A DNA stretch of 14,588 nt, taken from positions 1 to 14,588 of the forward strand of contig CAYLXU010000017.1 of the NCBI GenBank assembly GCA_964388055.1, read 5' to 3'. This document shows positions 1-7,360 of this stretch, piece by piece. The DNA is from CAYLXU01 sp964388055 (GTDB taxonomy: Bacteria; Patescibacteriota; Minisyncoccia; UBA6257; JACRHW01). The position numbers were made by a program, and so were the translations under genes. Below the pieces are notes generated by a model that saw only the letters and a list, made by a program, of their open reading frames with translations, did not search any database and had not been told where the DNA came from. Every line of letters begins with the position of its first letter. The stretch's first letter is position 1.

Positions 1-2
1 AA

Positions 3-110
3 ACAGTTGAAAAAGGTGAGGAGAGGGCACAAAAAATCCTCCCTGAACGACTTCAGCAAATCGCCCGCCTTCTAGATGCAAAAGGACAATACCTAGAAAA
101 TAGAAAGTAG
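3..110 (+). CDS. C-terminal end of an unidentified upstream gene (partial)
   Basis: Frame 3 is open from the window edge to a TAG at 108-110 and gives 35 residues, ending YLENRK. The other two forward frames stop early. The peptide is charged and probably helical, with no motif I recognise. In related genomes the gene before the TraC-like and VirB4 genes is often a PrgI-family membrane protein, so this tail could belong to such a protein or another secretion component, but nothing in these 35 residues proves it. The last five codons lie inside a 7-base repeat array, so the C-terminus may have been extended or rewritten by that repeat. Confidence 0.5.
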   Translation, partial: TVEKGEERAQKILPERLQQIARLLDAKGQYLENRK

Positions 111-196
111 CAAGTAGAAAATAGAAACACATGAAATATACATATTCAAAACAAGAAAAAGTTTCTTCTATTTACTATTTTCTAATTTCTATTTTT
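94..196. repeat. Heptad-periodic inverted repeat, long imperfect hairpin
   Basis: Left arm 94-128 is five contiguous 7-base units of the form TAGaaaN (third unit TAGCAAG). Right arm 161-195 is five 7-base steps, four of them of the form CTAnnTn, so it is the approximate reverse complement. The loop is 129-160. The left arm starts inside the end of the upstream reading frame and the right arm ends a few bases before the TraC-like start at 204. The transcript would fold into a long AU-rich stem. Two other heptad arrays lie at 5696-5737 and 9114-9206. Confidence 0.75.
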
Positions 197-203
197 TAAA
201 CAT

Positions 204-827
204 ATGGCAAAAGAATCACTTCCTACCCAGCAATTTATCGACATAGAAACGTTTCGAGAGGGAACGGTACTTATGAAGAACGGAAACTTACGCTCTATCA
301 TCATGGTACGCGGCATCAACGTATATCTTAAAACAGAAGACGAACAAAATGCGATAATAGGCGCGTTTCAAGAATTCTTAAACAGTCTCGACTTTCCCAT
401 AGAGATTGTGATCCATTCTCGTCGATTAAATATTGTCCAATATCTCGAAAAAGTAAGCGCGAGAAGAGAACAAGAAACGAGTGACCTCCTCCGCACACAA
501 ATTGACGAATACATCGCCTTCATCCGAGACCTTGTTGCCACATCAACCATTATGTCCAAACGATTCTACGTGATAGTTCCCTATGACACCTTTGGCGCAT
601 CAGTGAAAAAGGGGAAGGGGGATGATTCTCTCCCACAGGACTTTGCAACCAAGAAGTATCAACTAGACCAAAGAACCGATGTAGTGATGTCAGGACTAAA
701 CCGTCTAGGGGTAAACGCAGCGCGTCTTGGTACGGAAGAACTTGTAGAACTCTTCTTCAATTTATACAACCCTCAAGAGACAGAAAAGGTCGGTATCGAT
801 ATCGCAAAAAAATTGTCGTTACTATAA
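204..827 (+). CDS. TraC-like domain protein, stand-alone partner of VirB4
   Basis: A 207-residue soluble protein with no signal peptide or membrane span. It resembles the TraC-like domain proteins that precede VirB4 ATPases in candidate-phyla genomes: an N-terminal strand-rich part around TVLMKNGNLRSIIMVRGINV, a helical stretch with RREQETSDLLRTQIDEYI near 87-104, then the strand SKRFYVIVPYD. This corresponds to the N-terminal portion of F-type TraC/VirB4 ATPases and lacks any Walker motif, so it cannot be the ATPase itself. The likely role is an accessory subunit of the inner-membrane VirB4 motor. No clear Shine-Dalgarno precedes the ATG. The gene ends with two adjacent TAA codons (825-830) and is followed by a hairpin and virB4. 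The family call rests on sequence style and context. Confidence 0.78.
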   Translation: MAKESLPTQQFIDIETFREGTVLMKNGNLRSIIMVRGINVYLKTEDEQNAIIGAFQEFLNSLDFPIEIVIHSRRLNIVQYLEKVSARREQETSDLLRTQIDEYIAFIRDLVATSTIMSKRFYVIVPYDTFGASVKKGKGDDSLPQDFATKKYQLDQRTDVVMSGLNRLGVNAARLGTEELVELFFNLYNPQETEKVGIDIAKKLSLL

Positions 828-830
828 TAA

Positions 831-908
831 GATTCAAATCTACAAACATCATTCGAATGATCCCAATAATACATTTATAGCATTCGTCATATATTCGTAG
901 ATTTGAAT
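831..908. repeat. Long imperfect inverted repeat between traC-like and virB4
   Basis: Perfect 12-base outer arms at 832-843 and 897-908 (ATTCAAATCTAC and its complement) enclose an imperfect stem that includes a further GAATG/CATTC match. It fills nearly the whole gap between the double stop of the TraC-like gene and the VirB4 start at 917. There is no T-run, so it is unlikely to be an intrinsic terminator. It more likely forms an mRNA stem inside the operon that affects stability or relative expression. It resembles the heptad hairpins in placement, but its 7-base period is not convincing. Confidence 0.65.
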
Positions 909-916
909 TATGCACC

Positions 917-2707
917 ATGAATTTTCCATTTTTTGGTAAAAAGAGGGAACCGGAACCAGAGACATTTGGACCATTGCCTTCGCAATTTGAATTTGGCACC
1001 GATACCCTGCAGGACCTTCTCGCACCACCAGGTATCGAAGTTTCGAACGACTATTTAAAAATAGGAAACCTCTACACAAAGACCCTCTTCTTGTTTTCCT
1101 ATCCAAGCGTGCTTTCGAGCGGATGGTTTTCTCCTGTAGTAAACCTCGACAAGAGTTTTGATATCGCGATGTATCTTGACCCTATCGATACCGCCACCGC
1201 ACTTAAAAACCTAAGGAAAAAAGTTGCGCAAATTGAATCTCAATTGATGGAACAGCAAGAAAAAGGCCTTGTGCGAGATCCCCTCCTCGAAGCATCATAC
1301 AAAAACATTGAGGACCTAAGAGACCAACTTCAACAAGCACAAGAGAAACTGTTTCATGTAGGAATATATTTCACTATATACGCCCCTGACCTCAAATCGC
1401 TTGAAAAATACAACCTCGAGCTTGAAGGACTCTTAGAAGGGAGAATGGTGTATATCAAACCAACACTATTTCAACACCTTGAGGGATACCAAACAACGTT
1501 GCCACTCGTTTCAGACAAAATCCAGGTGTACACTCCATTTAATACTGCCCCTATTTCGACGTTTTTCCCATTTGATTCTGCAGAACTTACCTCCGAAGAG
1601 GGGATTCTTTATGGCATAAACATGCACAACAACGGCCTGATTATTTTTGATCGCTTCTCAATGGAAAATGCAAACATGGTGGTATTCGCAAAATCTGGTT
1701 CGGGAAAATCATACTTCACAAAACTAGAAATTCTTCGCAGCCTCATGATGGGAACAGATGTACTCATTATCGACCCAGAAAACGAGTACCAATCTTTAGC
1801 AGAAGCGATTGGAGGTGGATACTTCAGAATCTCCTTATCCTCAGAACATCGTATTAACCCTTTCGACCTGCCACCGATCCCTGCAGATGAGTCTTCCGCA
1901 GATATCTTGCGCTCTCACATCCTCACTCTTACAGGGCTCCTCAAAATTATGCTTGGCGAAATTACCCCTACGGAGGAGGCGCTTCTCGACCAAGCCCTTC
2001 TTGAAACATACGCTTCAAGAGAAATCACGCCCCACGCCGATTTTACAGGAAAAACTCCCCCTCTCTTGGGCGACCTGCAAACAGTGCTTGAGAGCATTGA
2101 AGGAGGAATAGACCTTGCAAAGCGTCTTGAAAAGTATACCAAAGGCACCTATGCAGGATTCTTAAACAGTCCTTCCAATGTAGAAATTCGCAACCGTCTT
2201 ACCGTATTTAACATTCGCGACCTCGAGGAAGAATTGCGTCCAATCGCGATGTACATGATCTTAAACTTCATGTGGAGCCTTATTCGCGCGGAGTTTAAAA
2301 AACGCCTTCTCATTGTCGATGAAGCGTGGGTACTTATGAAATACGAGGATGGAGCAAACTTCCTCTCTGGTATGGCAAAACGAGGAAGAAAATATTTCCT
2401 CGGAATTACAACAATTACGCAAGACATAGACGACTTCTTGCGTTCTCAGTATGGGAGACCCATCGTCACAAACTCCTCTCTTCAGCTTCTCCTAAAACAG
2501 TCTCCCGCAACAATTGATATTATCGGCAAAACGTTTAACCTCACGGAAGCCGAAAAAATGATTCTCCTTGAAGCAAATGTAGGAGAAGGAATCTTGTTTG
2601 CCGGCCTTCGACACGCTGCAATCCATGTTATTGCCTCCTACACCGAACACAAGCTCGCAACAACAAAACCAGAGGAACTTTTGGCAAAAATGGAGGGAGG
2701 CATATAA
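917..2707 (+). CDS. virB4: VirB4-family type IV secretion ATPase
   Basis: A 596-residue cytoplasmic motor ATPase of the VirB4/TraC/TrbE family, which powers pilus assembly or substrate transfer at the inner membrane. An N-terminal domain (about 20-230) is interrupted by a predicted coiled coil at about 92-148. Walker A is AKSGSGKS at 258-265, with Ala in place of the usual first Gly. Walker B is LLIVDEAW at 464-471, with Asp468 and Glu469. TTITQDIDDFL (498-508) matches the conserved sensor/Gln region, and NSSLQLLLKQ follows at 519-528. Length is shorter than classical VirB4 (about 800), consistent with the separate TraC-like protein supplying part of the N-terminal region. No Shine-Dalgarno precedes the ATG. 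No coupling protein (VirD4), relaxase or VirB6/8/10 homologue lies in the window. Confidence 0.93.
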   Translation: MNFPFFGKKREPEPETFGPLPSQFEFGTDTLQDLLAPPGIEVSNDYLKIGNLYTKTLFLFSYPSVLSSGWFSPVVNLDKSFDIAMYLDPIDTATALKNLRKKVAQIESQLMEQQEKGLVRDPLLEASYKNIEDLRDQLQQAQEKLFHVGIYFTIYAPDLKSLEKYNLELEGLLEGRMVYIKPTLFQHLEGYQTTLPLVSDKIQVYTPFNTAPISTFFPFDSAELTSEEGILYGINMHNNGLIIFDRFSMENANMVVFAKSGSGKSYFTKLEILRSLMMGTDVLIIDPENEYQSLAEAIGGGYFRISLSSEHRINPFDLPPIPADESSADILRSHILTLTGLLKIMLGEITPTEEALLDQALLETYASREITPHADFTGKTPPLLGDLQTVLESIEGGIDLAKRLEKYTKGTYAGFLNSPSNVEIRNRLTVFNIRDLEEELRPIAMYMILNFMWSLIRAEFKKRLLIVDEAWVLMKYEDGANFLSGMAKRGRKYFLGITTITQDIDDFLRSQYGRPIVTNSSLQLLLKQSPATIDIIGKTFNLTEAEKMILLEANVGEGILFAGLRHAAIHVIASYTEHKLATTKPEELLAKMEGGI

Positions 2708-2735
2708 ACATTCACAGCAACAAGAAAAAAATCAA

Positions 2736-2744
2736 TGATATAAT
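2736..2744 (+). promoter_or_regulatory. Extended -10 promoter candidate inside the secretion operon
   Basis: TGA followed by a perfect TATAAT (2739-2744) forms a TGnTATAAT extended -10 box, 7 bases before the ATG at 2752. A transcript starting the usual 6-8 bases downstream would begin at or next to the start codon, giving a leaderless mRNA. The nearest -35-like hexamer, TTCACA at 2711-2716, is 22 bases away and too far to count. Position and match are seen directly; activity is inference. Confidence 0.45.
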
Positions 2745-2751
2745 AGAAGTA

Positions 2752-3429
2752 ATGCGTCAACTCTTATTGTCATTATTTGTACTATTTCTTCTAGGAACTC
2801 CCTTCGCGCATGCGCAAGAGGTAGGTCATTTTTTGACATGGCAGACAGACACCTACGCTCCACCCGGATTTCTGGGAAAACGCCTCCCTTCACGAGGATC
2901 TTCGGTCACATTTGCTTTTCACTCTATAAACGCGTCTGAATCATTTCAAAACGTAGCATTCACGTGGTATATCGATAACATCAAAATAGAAGAAGGTGCG
3001 GGAAAAACCAAAGCAAACACCGTCATCACCCAAAGACCAGGCACATATATAGTAAAAGTATTTTTGCGATACCCAAACGGTTCCTCGGAAACAATCACAA
3101 CACCCATAAAAGTGGTCACGCCAGTAGTATATCTTGTTGAAGAAAAAAACGTGATAACGAGCGGCGTTCTCTTTACCTACCCCACCGATCTCTATTTTCA
3201 CGCACTTCCTTTTTCTTTTAATGTTTCGTCCCTTCTTGAACTTGCTTTCACGTGGAATGTAAACGACATCACAAGCGTTGGACAAAATCCGGAACAATCC
3301 GACCGGTCAATTCTCACCATGCCCATAAACCTTCCCTCGAGAACAGCGACACAATTTGGAGTTACCGTTACAAACCTGAAAAATATAAAAGAACAGGCAA
3401 TTCAATCCGTGAGCGTCACCACACGATAA
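2752..3429 (+). CDS. Secreted protein with two Ig/PKD-like repeats
   Basis: A 225-residue protein with a clear signal peptide: MRQ, a hydrophobic core, then a cleavage site after AHA21 before Gln22. The mature part is beta-rich and appears to be two related Ig/PKD-like units, each marked by a W-centred strand: FTWYIDN at 70-76 and FTWNVND at 166-172. The first also has the late strand GTYIVKVFLRYPNG, typical of PKD/Ig folds. There is no C-terminal anchor. Lying between virB4 and the pilin-like gene (5 bases before it), it is probably an exported structural or adhesive part of the same apparatus. I do not recognise a named family, so function is inferred from context. A promoter-like box directly before the start may allow separate expression. 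Confidence 0.75.
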   Translation: MRQLLLSLFVLFLLGTPFAHAQEVGHFLTWQTDTYAPPGFLGKRLPSRGSSVTFAFHSINASESFQNVAFTWYIDNIKIEEGAGKTKANTVITQRPGTYIVKVFLRYPNGSSETITTPIKVVTPVVYLVEEKNVITSGVLFTYPTDLYFHALPFSFNVSSLLELAFTWNVNDITSVGQNPEQSDRSILTMPINLPSRTATQFGVTVTNLKNIKEQAIQSVSVTTR

Positions 3430-3433
3430 CCAC

Positions 3434-4462
3434 ATGTCAAAATTTACAAGCCTTTTCATCATAGTATTGTATCTCGGAAGTATGGTAATACTTGCTTTTG
3501 TTCCCCACGATATCGTAAGCGCGGAATCACGATGTGGAGGATTGATACCAGGAGGGTCCTTACAGACAGTGTGCCTTAATACACCACTTCCTGGAGTTCA
3601 AGGAGGAGGGGAACTAACAGAAGTAAACGTAACAGACATCGGTGGTCTTGTTAAAACAACTTTTAACTTTGTATACAGCGCAGGGGCCGTTATTGCAGTT
3701 CTCTCCATCGCAATCGGAGGGCTGCAATATATGGCAACCGGAATTACAGGGAAATCACAAGGAATGGACAAGGTACAAAACGCGATTTTTGGACTTGTGC
3801 TTCTCTTTAGCGGCTTCCTTATCTTACGCACTATTAATCCTCAGATTTTGACAACAGGAGCGAATCTCCTTGACGGAATTCCCACCATGCCAAAAGTAGA
3901 GGGCATAAAGGTAACGACAACAGATTTTGGAGGTGCGGCACAACAACAACTTCGAGAAGATAGAATTCAAACTGCACAATCATACGAAGAACAAACTAAA
4001 AAAGATTCTGAGGCCAACCCCAATGATCCTGCAAAAAAACGAAGGGCAGAAGAAGCCGCGATTGCCAGTCTCGCAGTATCGCTTGGAAACGGTTACACAG
4101 ATACAATGAAACTTCCTGATTCGAATGTGTCCTTGTCAGACATTAACCGTATTTTAGAAAGCCCCTATCTGACAGACAACAATGAATATGCTAAGGTAAT
4201 GAACATTTTTAATACAGCAGAAGAAAGAATAAAGAGGCCAACCGATCCACAAGTACGGTTAATGTTGTACAAAAATGCCGTGGCTATAAAAGACAGCGCC
4301 ATAGCAAGTCTACGATGGATCGAGGGAGCAAGAAGCGCCGGAAATCTCACAGAAGATGGAACATTAGACCAAAAAATAAATACCCTACGAAGAATAAGAG
4401 ACGCCGCCGCAAGACAACAACAAGAACTTGCACAATTAGGATTACCATCAGTAAAACGGTAA
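3434..4462 (+). CDS. T4SS pilin-like membrane protein (VirB2-like) with long C-terminal tail
   Basis: A 342-residue protein. A signal peptide spans about 1-30, with likely cleavage after VSA30. Cys34 and Cys47 could form a disulfide in the short mature N-terminus. Two hydrophobic helices follow, about 76-100 (FVYSAGAVIAVLSIAIGGLQYM) and 116-133 (ending near LILRTINP). This signal-plus-two-helix layout, with the phrase after the second helix, matches the T4SS pilin-like family frequent in candidate-phyla bacteria. Such proteins are small VirB2-type pilins; this one has an added, highly charged, helix-rich tail of about 200 residues (150-342), with KKDSEANPNDPAKKRRAEEA near 190. A bulky tail is unusual for a polymerising pilin, so it could be processed or be a channel subunit instead. 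It starts 5 bases after the preceding stop. Confidence 0.78.
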   Translation: MSKFTSLFIIVLYLGSMVILAFVPHDIVSAESRCGGLIPGGSLQTVCLNTPLPGVQGGGELTEVNVTDIGGLVKTTFNFVYSAGAVIAVLSIAIGGLQYMATGITGKSQGMDKVQNAIFGLVLLFSGFLILRTINPQILTTGANLLDGIPTMPKVEGIKVTTTDFGGAAQQQLREDRIQTAQSYEEQTKKDSEANPNDPAKKRRAEEAAIASLAVSLGNGYTDTMKLPDSNVSLSDINRILESPYLTDNNEYAKVMNIFNTAEERIKRPTDPQVRLMLYKNAVAIKDSAIASLRWIEGARSAGNLTEDGTLDQKINTLRRIRDAAARQQQELAQLGLPSVKR

Positions 4463-4468
4463 TTTTAT

Positions 4469-5626
4469 ATGACACAGCGACAAAAAATTATTGTTATTAG
4501 TGCGATAGCAGCCACAGTAGTCATCATAGGGCTTCTTATCTTTTTCTTTGGTGTAAGAAAACCGGCGCAAACTGAAACACCTACAAACAAATTTCCCACA
4601 GAAGATCTCACAGGCAACCTCTTTGAAACAGACACTCTTGCACGAATAAAAGAAACCGAAGCTCCTGCAACGCATTATCTTTATAACAAAAACTCATTAT
4701 ATTACACCGACATTTCAGGAATCCTCTGGAAAAAGCAGCTCTCCTCGACAGGGGAAAATGGAGGATTAACACGCGTCGGGGAATTTACCTTAGGGAATGT
4801 ACACTCGTTTGCCGCCTCAAATGATGGTAAACACATGCTTATAGGAGAAGGTGCAATAAACGCAATCAAAAGATTTTCACTCTTTAATACAGCCACAAAC
4901 GAAACAATCACACTCTCCGACGGTATTCGAGAAGCAATCTTCCTGAATGATAACGAACTTATATATTATAAAGAATCCCTCGGAGAAACAGGTATTTTTA
5001 CATATTCCATCCCAAACAAACAAGAGCGTTTAGTAAAACGTTTTGGCCCTCTCGATGCACGCATCAGTCTTGTCTCTCAGAATACCCTTCTTATTGCAGA
5101 ACGCCCCACAAATGATGTCATAGGAACAATTTTTACTCTTAATCTTCAAACAGGCGTACTTAGTAACTACTTCTCCAATTTTCTTGGGGCAACTCTTTAT
5201 CCGCTGAGGCAGGGAAGAGTCCTTGCGTTTGCCCAAAACCCCCTCGACGAAGACAATAACAAACCCTATAACCTCATTGTGTTAAACCAAGGTGGAACAA
5301 TAACCCATATCTTTGATATTGTAACAATGCCAGAAAAATGCGTAATGGATAGAGCAGGGATATATCTTTATTGCGCTATACCCCTTGAGTGGAGTAAAAA
5401 CATGCCACAACTAAGTCTCCCGGATGACTACTACAAACAGGGTACCGACTTCACAGAAAAGTTTTATCGCATAGATCTTATCACGTTTGTTGCGGACGAA
5501 ATTACTCCGAATGCGGCAATACAAGACGCAATCTTCCCCACACTAAATGAAGAGGAGTCAAAGCTGTACTTTCACGACAGAAAAACAGAACACGTCTATT
5601 CGCTCACGCTGCCGCCAATACAATAG
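4469..5626 (+). CDS. Single-pass membrane protein with beta-propeller-like extracytoplasmic domain
   Basis: A 385-residue protein. The N-terminus has one hydrophobic helix at about 7-28 after a short basic start, so it is most likely anchored with its bulk outside. The rest reads as repeated four-strand units resembling WD40/TolB-type blades, for example HSFAASNDGKHMLIGEG, EAIFLNDNELIYYKES and a final EESKLYFHDRKTEHVYSLTL. No catalytic motif is visible. It starts 7 bases after the pilin-like gene and is last before the terminator palindrome, so it is the distal gene of the secretion operon. A propeller here may serve as a periplasmic scaffold or cargo-binding surface. The propeller call is structural inference from strand periodicity; the exact family is not recognised. 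Confidence 0.68.
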   Translation: MTQRQKIIVISAIAATVVIIGLLIFFFGVRKPAQTETPTNKFPTEDLTGNLFETDTLARIKETEAPATHYLYNKNSLYYTDISGILWKKQLSSTGENGGLTRVGEFTLGNVHSFAASNDGKHMLIGEGAINAIKRFSLFNTATNETITLSDGIREAIFLNDNELIYYKESLGETGIFTYSIPNKQERLVKRFGPLDARISLVSQNTLLIAERPTNDVIGTIFTLNLQTGVLSNYFSNFLGATLYPLRQGRVLAFAQNPLDEDNNKPYNLIVLNQGGTITHIFDIVTMPEKCVMDRAGIYLYCAIPLEWSKNMPQLSLPDDYYKQGTDFTEKFYRIDLITFVADEITPNAAIQDAIFPTLNEEESKLYFHDRKTEHVYSLTLPPIQ

Positions 5627-5666
5627 GAAACTAACAAAAACTCGATAATCACAGTCCGATTAATAC

Positions 5667-5694
5667 TATAAATCCGCCGTACGGCGGATTTATA
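5667..5694. terminator. Bidirectional terminator palindrome between convergent operons
   Basis: A perfect 28-base palindrome with 14-base arms (5667-5680 and 5681-5694), including a GC-rich core CCGCCGT/ACGGCGG. It lies 41 bases after the propeller-like gene on + and 44 bases past the jag stop on -. The T-tracts on both sides are interrupted by A (TTTATATATTTC on +), so termination may be imperfect. Position between two convergent operon ends makes the role likely. Confidence 0.72.
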
Positions 5695-5695
5695 T

Positions 5696-5737
5696 ATTTC
5701 TATACTAGATACTAACTACTAGATTCTAAATACTGAT
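5696..5737. repeat. Heptad array abutting the jag stop codon
   Basis: Six contiguous 7-base units run from 5696 to 5737; the central ones have the form TACTAGA or TACTAAC. The array ends exactly at the jag stop codon, TAG on the - strand at 5740-5738. No inverted partner arm was found nearby, unlike 94-196 and 9114-9206. Confidence 0.6.
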
Positions 5738-6178
5738 CTAAGGATATGGCCTTACCACCACATATCTCTTGTCTCCATCTCCTATACTTTCAGTCACAAT
5801 ATCGGGGTGGGTAGCAAGCTCTAAATGAATGATTCTCCGTTCAAATGGCCTCATAGGCGGAAGCTTCATCTCCTTTTTTGTAGTAACTACTTGTCGAGCA
5901 ATTTTTCTTATGTACTCCTTTAATTTTCCTTCTCGCTCGCTTCGATAATTATTGATATCTATTACAAAAGATTCTTCAATGTTTCTCCGTTTTGCGAGAA
6001 GCTTTAAAACTTTCTCCACGTCATGAATACTTTCCCCGTTTTTTCCTATCATAAAACCAGCATCATCGAGAGAAATATGAACTCTCGCCACCGTTCCTAT
6101 TTGCGCCACAGTAACCCTAGGATGTTTAATCCCCATATTATTTAAAAATTCTTCAACAAGGGACTGGAGGTGTTCCAT
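5738..6178 (-). CDS. jag: KH/R3H RNA-binding protein KhpB (Jag)
   Basis: A 146-residue RNA-binding protein. A KH-type domain occupies about 20-80 with the nucleic-acid loop IGKNG at 44-48, where the GxxG core is GKNG. An R3H domain follows at about 82-146, with MRPFERRIIH at 109-118 giving the Arg114-x3-His118 signature. The N-terminal Jag_N domain of longer homologues (about 200 residues or more) is absent, so this is the short form. In Firmicutes KhpB works with KhpA to bind transcripts that affect cell elongation and envelope growth. It starts 5 bases after the yidC stop, in the conserved rpmH-rnpA-yidC-jag order, and is the last gene before the palindrome at 5667-5694. The stop is TAG. 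Confidence 0.93.
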   Translation of the reverse strand: MEHLQSLVEEFLNNMGIKHPRVTVAQIGTVARVHISLDDAGFMIGKNGESIHDVEKVLKLLAKRRNIEESFVIDINNYRSEREGKLKEYIRKIARQVVTTKKEMKLPPMRPFERRIIHLELATHPDIVTESIGDGDKRYVVVRPYP

Positions 6179-6183
6179 AATTT

Positions 6184-6900
6184 TTATGCGTTAGCAGTTT
6201 CTAATACCTTCTCTTTCTGCACCATCGATTTTGTGACAACATACTCACCGATAGAAAAGAGAGTGCTCGTGACCCAATAAAGGCCTACCACTGCAGGTAG
6301 TTTTACCAAAATTACAAGAGTTAGTAAAGGAAAGAATAATACCATAGCCTTCATCATCTGGGCTGCATCTCCATTGCCACCAGTGCTCGGCATAAAGAAT
6401 TTTGATTGAAGGAACTGAAATATGGCCGCAAGAACTGCAACAGTAATGCTGGGTACGTTAATATCGAATAGCCCTAAAAATGTGTGATTCACAGGAAAAG
6501 ATACCTGTACAAATGAATACAGCGTCTTCGAGAGATCTTCAGAAAAGGCAACCATACTTATTTGATACAAGGAGATGAGAAGCACAACTTGAACAATGAT
6601 AAACAAAAACCCAGAAAAAGGATTTATTTTGTGTTTTTCATAAAGATGAATCATCTCCTTTACCTGCCTTTCTTTATCATCCTTATGTTCCTTTTGAATA
6701 CGCACCACTTCAGGCCGCAGTTTACCTAACACCATTTGATACCGCATATTTTTGTGAAATAAGGGAAAGATAAGAATGCGAACAAAGATAGTGAACAGAA
6801 TAATGGCAACTCCAGCATCTAAAAATGCTGCTTTTTCATAAATAAAAAAAAGAAGATTAAGTAGTGGGTGAAATATGAATGTGTTGTAAAGATAGGACAT
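6184..6900 (-). CDS. yidC: YidC/Oxa1-family membrane protein insertase
   Basis: A 238-residue insertase from the ATG at 6900. It inserts proteins into the cytoplasmic membrane alone or with Sec. The N-terminal segment MSYLYNTFIFHPLLNLLFF is followed by the first core helix, with the groove arginine in FVRILIFPL (Arg41). A charged hairpin loop (about 50-90) precedes INPFSGFLFIIVQ, equivalent to the conserved NP-GCLP-Q helix. Three more hydrophobic helices follow at about 150-168, 184-203 and 205-220, giving the five-helix core without the large periplasmic domain of enterobacterial YidC. The frame stays open upstream to a TTG at 6927 that would add nine residues; I prefer 6900 because family homology begins there and neither start has a Shine-Dalgarno. 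It lies between rnpA and jag. Confidence 0.93.
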   Translation of the reverse strand: MSYLYNTFIFHPLLNLLFFIYEKAAFLDAGVAIILFTIFVRILIFPLFHKNMRYQMVLGKLRPEVVRIQKEHKDDKERQVKEMIHLYEKHKINPFSGFLFIIVQVVLLISLYQISMVAFSEDLSKTLYSFVQVSFPVNHTFLGLFDINVPSITVAVLAAIFQFLQSKFFMPSTGGNGDAAQMMKAMVLFFPLLTLVILVKLPAVVGLYWVTSTLFSIGEYVVTKSMVQKEKVLETANA

Positions 6901-6945
6901 AAGAAAATTCAAAAAATTAAAACTCAAAAGGTAAAATTATGGGGG

Positions 6946-6970
6946 TGTGAAAATGTTACACATTTTCACA
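6946..6970. promoter_or_regulatory. Perfect hairpin between rnpA and yidC
   Basis: Arms TGTGAAAATGT (6946-6956) and its complement (6960-6970) form a perfect 11-bp stem with a 3-base loop. It lies 10 bases past the rnpA stop and about 45 bases before the yidC ATG on the - strand. The following bases on - are five C then ATAATTTT, so it is not a classical intrinsic terminator. It may be a processing site, an mRNA-stabilising stem or a protein-binding palindrome. Confidence 0.5.
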
Positions 6971-6980
6971 TATACTAATT

Positions 6981-7346
6981 TTACATTTTGATATTTGTAT
7001 TTTGCATTAAAAGACTTGCTTTTCGAAACACTCCAATGATTTCCTCTTTTATACTAAGATAGCGCATATGAACAAGGTCATTGCGTTGTACTCGTATTAC
7101 CATATCAATCCCATTTTTTAAAGAGGGGAGCAGTTCGAGTATAATAGCGCGAATTCTCCTCTTAAGAAAATTGCGTTCAATGGCTTTTTTACTTACTTTA
7201 GACGGGACAACAACAGAAAAACGAAAGAAAGGTTCAACCGTTTCTCGTATATAAAACACGAAAAAAGGTGTTACCACCTTTTTTCCAGAAGCAAATAAAG
7301 ACTCTAGATTATGCTCTCTTGTGAGCCTATGGTTTTTAGAAGTCAC
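6981..7346 (-). CDS. rnpA: RNase P protein component
   Basis: A 121-residue basic protein, the usual length, that helps the RNase P RNA bind and cleave pre-tRNA leaders. The N-terminal HRLTREHNLESLFASGKKV matches the family start, and the signature RNR helix is at about 52-66 (SKKAIERNFLKRRIR), with the conserved Arg58-Asn59 and Lys62-Arg63. The middle part, FFVFYIRE followed by FRFSVVVPSK, supplies the beta sheet. It begins 14 bases after the rpmH stop, so the two are co-transcribed as in most bacteria. A hairpin separates it from yidC. No strong ribosome-binding site is visible. The RNase P RNA gene is not in this window. Confidence 0.95.
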   Translation of the reverse strand: MTSKNHRLTREHNLESLFASGKKVVTPFFVFYIRETVEPFFRFSVVVPSKVSKKAIERNFLKRRIRAIILELLPSLKNGIDMVIRVQRNDLVHMRYLSIKEEIIGVFRKASLLMQNTNIKM

Positions 7347-7360
7347 ACCGCTTATATGTT

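Noticed and set aside
6901..6927. Nine-residue N-terminal extension of YidC from a TTG at 6927
   Set aside because: No Shine-Dalgarno supports the TTG, and the family-like N-terminus begins at the ATG at 6900. Kept as an alternative in the yidC entry.
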